From assembly GCF_018139625.1 (NCBI RefSeq), contig NZ_JAGSOH010000064.1, positions 1 to 42,599 on the forward strand: DNA of 42,599 nucleotides, given 5' to 3'. Each line of letters begins with the position of its first letter. Position 1 is the stretch's first letter. Position numbers and translations under genes: made by a program. This DNA is from Actinospica acidithermotolerans (GTDB lineage Bacteria > Actinomycetota > Actinomycetes > Streptomycetales > Catenulisporaceae). The notes beneath the pieces were generated by a model, which saw only the letters and a list, made by a program, of their open reading frames with translations, was not told where the DNA came from and did not search any database. Shown here piece by piece: positions 1-8,069 of the stretch.

Positions 1-130
1 ACCGGTTGCCCCCTTTTTCGGGCCGCCGGTCGCCCGTCCTTTGCACCAGCGGTCGTCCGCGCTTCGCACTGCCGGTCGGCCCCCGTCGCGCCGTTGGCCG
101 CCCGACCTTCGCATCACCGACCGCCGGCCC

Positions 131-283
131 GCCCTACACGCCACCGGCCGCAGACCTCCGCACCACCGACCGATAGAGCGCCCTACGCGCCAGCGGCCGA
201 TAGACCGCCCTACGCGCCACCGGCTGCGGATGCACCACCGACCGATAGACGGCCCTACACGTAGACCGCCCTACACGCCGCCC
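131..283. repeat. degenerate tandem repeats downstream of the sigma factor gene
   Basis: A unit beginning GCCCTACRCGCCASCGGC recurs at about 131, 180, 208, 252 and 268, the last two shortened. A second phrase, CACCACCGACCGATAGA, occurs at 161-177 and 233-249. Unit spacing varies from about 16 to 49 bp, so the array is irregular. It lies just beyond the 3' end of the sigma gene. Bases 1-130 carry related but more decayed C/G-rich sequence. No gene is convincing in 1-295 and no function can be assigned. Confidence 0.6.
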
Positions 284-295
284 ACCCCCTTCGCC

Positions 296-1699
<1,404 letters not shown>

Positions 1700-2009
1700 C
1701 CGAACTCCGTTCGCATCAACGGCCAGTGGATTGCGTGCGCGGGCTGCTGCACCCGCTCGGTCCCGCCGCACACTCGGCTCCACTGGCGATCCTTGGCTCG
1801 CACCGCCGGGCGCCAAGCTGGGACCGACGGCACTGTGGGTTCCTTGCGATACACCCCTACCCCGGCGCGCGCAGGTTTGCGCCTCCCGAGCCGAGGAACT
1901 TTGCGCTATTTACCGGTGCAGGTGCGCGGAATCCGGGTCAATCCGGGCCGCATCCCCCGCCCGTAATGTCCCGGAGCGCGGTGAAACGCCCCCCGCGGGA
2001 GCCCGGGTT
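1700..2009 (-). other. 310-bp spacer between dnaG and the sigma gene
   Basis: No credible gene was found. On the minus strand there are a TTGACC and a TAAATA, but they are 23 bp apart, too far for a standard promoter. The spacer is long for an operon, so the sigma gene may have its own start site here, but I cannot place it. Confidence 0.4.
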
Positions 2010-3920
2010 CTACAGCCCGTAGCGGGACTTGAGTTGCGCGGCGTACTGTTGGTACTGCTGGAGTTGGCCGAACAGCGCCGCCTGCGCGTCCGGGTCTCCG
2101 GCGGCCCCGGCGCGCAGCATCTGGGCACGCAGCAACGAGATCCGCCGCTCCACGGCGCTGAGCCGGACGGAGCTCATGCACGTCTCGACGTAGTGCTGCT
2201 CGACCTGGTCGCGGGTCTTCGCCGTGCGCCGCACCTGGAGCGGCTCCACGAGCAGTTCGTTGATCATCCCGCGGACCCGGTCGTCCGCCGCCGAGGCCAT
2301 GACCTTCTCCCGGAACTCGTCCGCCGACCGGGCGGCCGCGCAGCCGCCGGCGGCGGCGATCGCCTGCCAGACGAGGGCGTGCGCGGGCAGGGTGAACTCG
2401 TTCAGTTCGAGGTCGTCGAAGAGGGCTCCGGCGGCGCCGGGGTACTGCAGCGCCACCTTCAGCGCCTCCCGCTGCCGATACCGGTCCCGCGCGGGGACTT
2501 CGACGGCGGGGGCGGCGGGGACCGCGGCGGCGCCGGGCGACGGCGGTCGGTGAGCGCCGGGGCCGCCGCCGGACACGGCGGTCCGCTCCCGGCGCGGGGC
2601 GGCGCGGCGGACCTCGGCGCGCACGACCTGCTCGTCGAGGCCGAGCCAGCCGGACAGCCGCAGCGCGTAGCCCTGCCGCAGCGCGTCGTCCCGGATACCG
2701 GCCACGACGGGGGCCGCGGCGCGCAGCGCCTGCACCTGTCCCTCGGGCGTGTTCAGGTCGTGCTCGGCCAGCTGCGTCCTGATCACGAACTCGAACAGCT
2801 GCACCCGCGAGTCGACCAGGTCGCGCACCGCCGCGTCGCCGCGGGCCATCCGCAGATCGCAGGGGTCGAGGCCCTCCGGCTGGACGGCGACGTACGTCTG
2901 CGTCACGAAGCGCTGGTCCTCGGTGAACACCCGCAGCGCGGCCTTCTGGCCGGCCGAGTCGCCGTCGAAGGTGAACACGATCTTCGCGGACAGGAACTGG
3001 TTCCGGTCCCCGGTGAGCCTGCGCAGTATCTTGATGTGCTCCTCGCCGAAGGAGGTGCCGCAGGTCGCGATCGCCGTGCCTTCGCCGGCGAGGTGACACG
3101 CCATCACGTCGGTGTAGCCCTCGACGACGACCGCCTTCTGCTGGCTGACGATCTCGCGCCGCGCGAGGTCGAGTCCGTAGAGCACGGAGGACTTCTTATA
3201 AAGGGGCGTCTCCGGGGTGTTGAGGTACTTCGGCGAGTTCTTGTCGTCGGACAGCCGGCGTCCGCCGAAGCCGATGATCTCGCCGCCGACGTCGGCGATC
3301 GGCCAGATCAGCCGGTGCCGGAAGCGGTCGATCAGCCCGCGCTGCCCCTGCGAGGCCAGACCCGCCGTCATCAGCTCGCGCTCGGTGAAGCCGCGGGAGA
3401 GCAGCAGGCGCACGAGGTGGTCCCAGCCGTCCGGCGCGTACCCGATGCGGAACTTCTCCGCGGCCGACTGGTCGAACCCGCGACCCGCCAGCAGCTCGCG
3501 GCCCGCGCGCGCGCCCGGCGTCGCCAGCTGCTCGCGGTAATACTGTGCGGCGGCCTGGTTCGCCTCGAGCAGCCGCGCACGCTCGCTGCTCACCGCGCGC
3601 TTGGTGTAGCCGCCTTCCGCGTACCGCAGCTCGATCCGGGCCCGCTTCGCCAGCCGCTCGACGGACTCGTTGAAGCTCAGGCCCTCGATCTTCGTGATGA
3701 AGGTGATGACGTCGCCGCCCTCGCCGCACCCGAAGCAGTAGTACATGCCGCGCGAGGGCGTGACGTTGAACGACGGCGACTTCTCGTCATGGAACGGGCA
3801 CAGGCCCTTCAGGTTGCCGCCGCCCGCCGAGCGCAGCTGCAGGTACTCGCCGATCACGTCATCGATCGGGGACGCGTCGCGCACCGCGCGCACGTCCTCA
3901 TCTCTGATCCGACCGGCCAT
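2010..3920 (-). CDS. dnaG: DNA primase DnaG
   Basis: Synthesises RNA primers at the replication fork. The 636-residue protein has the usual order: an N-terminal CHC2 zinc finger (C41, H44, C62, C65, within CPFHDEKSPSF and YYCFGCGEGGD), then the catalytic core with a TOPRIM fold (VVVEGYTDVMA carrying the catalytic Glu, FTFDGDSAGQKA carrying the acidic metal ligands), then a C-terminal helical region expected to bind DnaB helicase. Length is typical for actinobacterial DnaG. ATG 3920 begins MAGRIRDEDV, a usual start, although the nearest GGAG lies about 17 bases upstream and is weak. It follows dgt by 81 bp on the same strand and is probably cotranscribed with it. Confidence 0.97.
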   Translation of the reverse strand: MAGRIRDEDVRAVRDASPIDDVIGEYLQLRSAGGGNLKGLCPFHDEKSPSFNVTPSRGMYYCFGCGEGGDVITFITKIEGLSFNESVERLAKRARIELRYAEGGYTKRAVSSERARLLEANQAAAQYYREQLATPGARAGRELLAGRGFDQSAAEKFRIGYAPDGWDHLVRLLLSRGFTERELMTAGLASQGQRGLIDRFRHRLIWPIADVGGEIIGFGGRRLSDDKNSPKYLNTPETPLYKKSSVLYGLDLARREIVSQQKAVVVEGYTDVMACHLAGEGTAIATCGTSFGEEHIKILRRLTGDRNQFLSAKIVFTFDGDSAGQKAALRVFTEDQRFVTQTYVAVQPEGLDPCDLRMARGDAAVRDLVDSRVQLFEFVIRTQLAEHDLNTPEGQVQALRAAAPVVAGIRDDALRQGYALRLSGWLGLDEQVVRAEVRRAAPRRERTAVSGGGPGAHRPPSPGAAAVPAAPAVEVPARDRYRQREALKVALQYPGAAGALFDDLELNEFTLPAHALVWQAIAAAGGCAAARSADEFREKVMASAADDRVRGMINELLVEPLQVRRTAKTRDQVEQHYVETCMSSVRLSAVERRISLLRAQMLRAGAAGDPDAQAALFGQLQQYQQYAAQLKSRYGL

Positions 3921-4001
3921 AGCTACAGATATTACCGCTCCGGACGCTCGCGGGATGAGCCGTCAATGCAGTGACCAGCGGGAAAAGTCGTACCGCGCCG
4001 G

Positions 4002-5252
4002 TCATCGTGTTCCGGCGCTGACAATGAGGTTGCGGTAGGTCGCGTAGGCCCTGGTGTCCGTGAAGGTGGCGACCTGGTCGACGATCACGCGCAGCCGGGC
4101 GGCGTCGTCCGGCGCGGCGGCGTACGTCTCCGCGTACGGCGGGTCGAGCAGGTCGGGCCGGTTACTCAGCCGTGCCACGAGGTCCTTGATCAGGTCGCTC
4201 TGCGTCCGGCGCAGCGCCAGCGCCCGATCGGTCTCCATCACGTAGCGCGCGGCGACGGCCTTCAGCAGCTCGCACTCCAGGCGCACGGTGCGCGGCACGA
4301 CCAGCCGCGCCGCGTAGCGCCGGTGCGGTCCGGGGCCGTGTTCGTCCTTCGTCGCCTTCACCACCGGGCGGCAGAACCGGCCGATCAGCTCGCTCGACGT
4401 GCGCTTGAGCCGGGCCTGCGCGCCGAATGAGCCGTCGAAATCGGTCGGCCACCACTCCACGGACTGCAGGCGGTCCAGCGATTCCGCGAGCTCCTCGACC
4501 GAGGCGTCCGGGGCGTACCCGAGCGTGCGGCGGTAGAGCGCCTCGCGCTCCTCGTCGATCTTCAGTATCCGAAGATCCAGCTGTCCGGACACGATCGCGT
4601 CCTCGAGGTCGTGCACCGAGTACGCGACGTCGTCCGACCAGTCCATGATCTGCGCCTCGAAGCACTTGCCCTCGGCGTACTCGGGCGGGGTCGCGGCGCG
4701 CACCCAGCGGAAGACGGGCAGGTCGTCGCGGTACGTGCCGAACTTCCGCAGGCCCTCGCGGCGCCGCCAGGGGTACTTCGTGGTCGCGTCGAGCAGCGCG
4801 CGGGTGGCGTTGATCCCGGCGGAGCGGCCGTCGGCGGTGATGATCTTCGGCTCGAGCCGGCTCATGATCCGCAGGTTCTGCGCGTTGCCCTCGAAGCCGC
4901 CGATGTGCCCGCACACGTCGTTGAGCGCGTCCTCGCCGGTGTGCCCGAAGGGCGGGTGGCCCAGGTCGTGCGCCAGGCAGGCCGCCTCGACCAGGTCAGG
5001 ATCGGCGCCGAGCGCCCCGGCGATCTCCCGGCCGATCTGCGCGACCTCGAGCGAGTGGGTCAGCCGGGTGCGCGGGAAGTCGGACTCGCCGGGGGCGACC
5101 ACCTGGGTCTTCCCGGCGAGTCTGCGCAGCGCGGCGCTGTGCAGGATGCGCGCGCGGTCCCGCTGGAAGGGCGTGCGGTCGGTCGCGCCCCGCTTCTCGC
5201 CGCTCACCGGCTCCACGGCGTACCGCTCGATGTCCGAGGGCTCGTAACTCAC
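4002..5252 (-). CDS. dgt: dGTPase-like HD-domain triphosphohydrolase
   Basis: Predicted to hydrolyse dNTPs, typically dGTP, to nucleoside and triphosphate, influencing nucleotide pools. The 416-residue protein carries the HD metal site: H66 in RTRLTHSLEVAQI, H95-D96 in CLAHDLGHPPFGHTGE, with H99 and H104 following. N-terminal YEPSDIERY and RTPFQRDRARILHSAALRRL are characteristic of the Dgt family in actinobacteria. GTG 5252 is the start; the upstream TTGGGA is a modest ribosome site. It is first of the dgt-dnaG-sigma series, and linkage of dgt to dnaG is also known in mycobacteria. The MFS gene ends 9 bp upstream on the same strand, so read-through from it is possible. The true substrate cannot be read from sequence. 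Confidence 0.93.
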   Translation of the reverse strand: MSYEPSDIERYAVEPVSGEKRGATDRTPFQRDRARILHSAALRRLAGKTQVVAPGESDFPRTRLTHSLEVAQIGREIAGALGADPDLVEAACLAHDLGHPPFGHTGEDALNDVCGHIGGFEGNAQNLRIMSRLEPKIITADGRSAGINATRALLDATTKYPWRRREGLRKFGTYRDDLPVFRWVRAATPPEYAEGKCFEAQIMDWSDDVAYSVHDLEDAIVSGQLDLRILKIDEEREALYRRTLGYAPDASVEELAESLDRLQSVEWWPTDFDGSFGAQARLKRTSSELIGRFCRPVVKATKDEHGPGPHRRYAARLVVPRTVRLECELLKAVAARYVMETDRALALRRTQSDLIKDLVARLSNRPDLLDPPYAETYAAAPDDAARLRVIVDQVATFTDTRAYATYRNLIVSAGTR

Positions 5253-5261
5253 ATCCCAACG

Positions 5262-6650
5262 CTATCGGCTCTGGCTAGCCCTCCCGCCGAACGTGATGAG
5301 GACAAGCGCCAGCGCGGCCCCGACGAACAGGGCCGCGGCCGCGCCGCGCAGGTTCGCGACGCCGACCGCGCTGACCACCGCGACGCCGAGCGCCGAACCG
5401 GCCTGCCGTGCCGCGTAGAGCGCGCCCTGGCCGGTAGCCGCGTACCGCCCGGGCGCCGCTACCGAGATCTCGGAGGTGACCGCGGGTACGACCTGGACCG
5501 CGGCGAGGGAGAACATCAGCGCGCCGACGATGTAGATCCAGAGTGCCGCGTGCGATCCGGCGGCGATGAACAGGGCGGCGGCCAACGCGTAGAGCGTGAA
5601 CCCGGTGACCTGCACGCGTCGGGCGCCGAAGCGGTTGACGGCGCGTGCGGTGAACGGCGGCACCATCGAGCAGGGCAGCGCGGCCGGCACGAAGAAGAGG
5701 CCTGTCTCCAGCGGGCTGAGATGGCGGACCGTCTGCAGCCAGATCGCGAGCAGGAACCAGAGTCCGTACCAGAGGTAGTTGGTCAGCAGCGCCGAACCGA
5801 GCGCCGTCCTCACCCGCGTGAGAGAGAACAGCACCGGCGGCAGTGCGGGCGCCGCGGTACGCCGCTCCACGAGGGTGAGCGCGCCGAACGCGAGTACTGA
5901 GACGGCGATCGCGGCCAGGACGACGGGGTTCGTCCAGCCCGCCGAACCCGACTCGATCAGGCCGAAGCTCGCGGCGCCGAGTCCCACGACGGACAGCAGC
6001 AGTCCGGCCACGTCCACGTTCCGCCGCGGGCCGCGTTCGGGCTCGCCGATGCCGCGGATGAGTGCGAAGCCCAGCAGCGCGAACGGTGGGTTCACCAGGA
6101 AGATCAGCCGCCAGGCGTCGGGCGAGTCCAGTGCGAGCAGCAGGCCGCCGAGCGCGGGACCCGCCGACAGGCCGAGCGTGGTCACGGCCGCCCAACTGCC
6201 GACGGCGCGAACGCGCCGCGCCGGATCCGGGTAGAGCACGCGCAGCAGGGCCAGGCTCGCCGGCATAAGTCCGGCGGCGCTCACGCCCAGCAGCGCGCGT
6301 CCCGCGATCAGCGTTCCGGCGTTCGGGGCGAGCGCGCACAGCACGGAGAAGACCGCGAATGTGATCAGGGCGCCGCGGAACACGCGGCGCGACCCGAGCC
6401 GGTCCGCGAGCGCTCCGGCCGCGAGCAGCAGTCCGCTGACGACGACGGTGTACGCGTCGGCGGTCCAGGGCAGCGCGGCCGCGGCGGAGTGCAGATCCTC
6501 GCCGATGCGGGGGAGGGCGACGTTGAGGACGGTGGCGTCGAAGTTGACCAGCAGCAGGCCGATGGTGATCCCGAAGAAGCGGCGGCGGGCCGCCGGATCC
6601 GCGGCCGTGGCGGCCGCGGCGGGCACGCGCGGCGGGGAGATCGTCGTCAT
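5262..6650 (-). CDS. MFS drug/metabolite exporter, DHA2 (EmrB/QacA) type
   Basis: A 462-residue integral membrane protein with about 14 predicted hydrophobic segments. FDATVLNVALPRIGEDL in the first helix is typical of DHA2 proton-driven exporters; ADRLGSRRVFRGAL is the loop 2-3 motif A; LGLSAGPALGGLLL fits the antiporter motif C. It should therefore export a small hydrophobic compound or drug by proton antiport. The substrate is not identifiable. ATG 6650 is used; there is only a weak GAAG upstream. It is divergently arranged with the LysR gene, with a perfect palindrome between them, so control by that regulator is likely. Confidence 0.88.
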   Translation of the reverse strand: MTTISPPRVPAAAATAADPAARRRFFGITIGLLLVNFDATVLNVALPRIGEDLHSAAAALPWTADAYTVVVSGLLLAAGALADRLGSRRVFRGALITFAVFSVLCALAPNAGTLIAGRALLGVSAAGLMPASLALLRVLYPDPARRVRAVGSWAAVTTLGLSAGPALGGLLLALDSPDAWRLIFLVNPPFALLGFALIRGIGEPERGPRRNVDVAGLLLSVVGLGAASFGLIESGSAGWTNPVVLAAIAVSVLAFGALTLVERRTAAPALPPVLFSLTRVRTALGSALLTNYLWYGLWFLLAIWLQTVRHLSPLETGLFFVPAALPCSMVPPFTARAVNRFGARRVQVTGFTLYALAAALFIAAGSHAALWIYIVGALMFSLAAVQVVPAVTSEISVAAPGRYAATGQGALYAARQAGSALGVAVVSAVGVANLRGAAAALFVGAALALVLITFGGRASQSR

Positions 6651-6702
6651 GCTTCGAGCATCGGGACTCCGGGGGCGCGCCGACAGGCCGGGATCCCGGT
6701 GG

Positions 6703-6725
6703 GGCTATCGGAGCTTCCGATAGCC
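6703..6725. promoter_or_regulatory. 23-bp palindrome, probable LysR-type operator
   Basis: Perfect arms GGCTATCGGA and TCCGATAGCC flank the centre GCT. Inside is ATC-N9-GAT, which satisfies the T-N11-A LysR box. It sits 7 bp before the LysR start and about 50 bp from the exporter start, as expected for an autoregulating LysR protein that also controls the divergent gene. Confidence 0.8.
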
Positions 6726-6732
6726 GTGGATA

Positions 6733-7695
6733 ATGACCGGTATGCAGGCTCGGCACTTACGCGCGTTCCTGGCGGTGCTCGACTGCGGCGGCATCGCCGC
6801 GGCGGCCCAGCAGCTCGGATTCGCCCAGTCCAGCGTCAGCGACCAGCTGCGCGGCCTGGAGCAGGAGCTCGGTGTGCCCGTCTTGCACCGTACCAGCACC
6901 GGCACCGTGCCGACCCCGGCCGGCGAGCGTCTCGCGCCGCTGGCCCGGGAGTGGCTGGAGCTCGATGAGCGGCTGCGCCGCGAGGTGGTCGGCGCCCGGC
7001 CCCGGGTGCGGATCGGGGTCGTCGAGTCCCTCGCCACGGAATGGATGCCCGACCTGCTGACGGCCTTCGAACTCGGCGCCGCCGGGCCGGGCCAGGGCGC
7101 CGAGCCCTGGCTCGTCGTCGGCATGCGCGATCAGATCGCGGAGGACCTCGCGGCCGGCCGCCTCGACGTCGCGTTCGTGTTCGACAACGGCAACCCGACC
7201 GCGCTTCCGCACGCCACGATCGGCCAGGACCAGGTCGTGCTCGTGGCCGCCCCCGACCACCCGCTCGCCCGCGCCGGACGCCCGCTGACCAGGGACGAGC
7301 TGATGGAGGCCGAGTTCATGGTCGCGGACCACGGATGCACCTCCCAGTACCTGCTCGACCAGTACGGCCGGGACATCGGCCCCTTCACCCGGATCGGCAT
7401 GCTGACCGGATCCACGGCGATGCTGCGCCGGATCGTGGCCAACGGACGCGGGATCACGATGGTGCCGCGGCTCGTGGTGGCCCGCGAGCTCGCCGACGGC
7501 GACCTGGTCGAGCTCGAACTCGCCCCGGAATGCTCGTTGCGGCTGGCCAGGGTCGGTATCGAGGCCCGCTGGCAGGCGCGGCTCGGCACCGTCTCCGAGC
7601 CGCTGCACGCCCTCGTGCGCCTCGCGCGCAGGCATGCGCCGTTCCCCGTCGCCGACGCCTCGAATGTTACGGATATTTCTGTTACACCAGCTTGA
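6733..7695 (+). CDS. LysR-family transcriptional regulator
   Basis: A 320-residue LTTR. The N-terminal winged helix-turn-helix is MQARHLRAFLAVLDCGGIAAAAQQLGFAQSSVSDQLRGLEQ in character, with the family's conserved A-A-x-x-L-x-x-x-Q-x-x-V-S core at about residues 21-40. The C-terminal two-lobed effector domain starts near residue 90 (RVRIGVVESLATEW) and includes DVAFVFDNG and a VAAPDHPLA turn. Two ATGs, 6733 and 6742, are possible starts; neither has a strong ribosome site. It is divergent from the MFS exporter and probably senses that exporter's substrate or a precursor. The ligand is unknown. Confidence 0.92.
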   Translation: MTGMQARHLRAFLAVLDCGGIAAAAQQLGFAQSSVSDQLRGLEQELGVPVLHRTSTGTVPTPAGERLAPLAREWLELDERLRREVVGARPRVRIGVVESLATEWMPDLLTAFELGAAGPGQGAEPWLVVGMRDQIAEDLAAGRLDVAFVFDNGNPTALPHATIGQDQVVLVAAPDHPLARAGRPLTRDELMEAEFMVADHGCTSQYLLDQYGRDIGPFTRIGMLTGSTAMLRRIVANGRGITMVPRLVVARELADGDLVELELAPECSLRLARVGIEARWQARLGTVSEPLHALVRLARRHAPFPVADASNVTDISVTPA

Positions 7696-8069
7696 TCGAA
7701 TGTTTATTTGTCAAAACATCAGTGGTCTGACCATCTGGCGACCTGCGCTGATGAATTCGTTTGTCCGATTAAGGGATGGTATAAGGTCAGTTGACCCTCA
7801 CTTTACCCGGACATGGCGCTGACGGGCGGTTACTCCACCTGGGGGTAGCGTGTGGTAGCGCAGCGAGAGCGCTCATTCACCCTGTGAGTTGAAAAAGTGT
7901 TTTGATTTTGCCTGTTCTTCACAGGCTGCGGATAGACTCGTGACTCGTTCCAGAGCACACACCCGGATACACATCACCGAAACCCGCAGGCTGGTGGGCC
8001 GCGGGCCTGTGCCGTACCGCGGACCCTGGGGGGTCGGACGGCCGCGCGAAAGGGTGGGGAAGCAACCGC
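7696..8069 (+). promoter_or_regulatory. 374-bp regulatory region ahead of the GT2-GH26 gene
   Basis: No gene is credible here. Bases 7670-7940 are clearly AT-richer than the surroundings, which suggests promoter DNA. A TAGACT at 7933-7938 fits a -10 box; the best -35, TTGCCT at 7908-7913, is 19 bp away, so the call is weak. An inverted repeat CCTGT/ACAGG (7911-7925) lies between them. From about 7980 the leader can fold into GC-rich stems, including GACCC/GGGTC just before the start. I do not recognise a known riboswitch class. Confidence 0.35.

Noticed and set aside
1700-2009. TTGACC and TAAATA as a sigma-gene promoter
   Set aside because: The spacing of 23 bp is too long.
7980-8069. A known riboswitch (c-di-AMP or c-di-GMP type) in the leader of the GT2-GH26 gene
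   Set aside because: GC-rich stems are present but the conserved core sequences of those classes are not seen.
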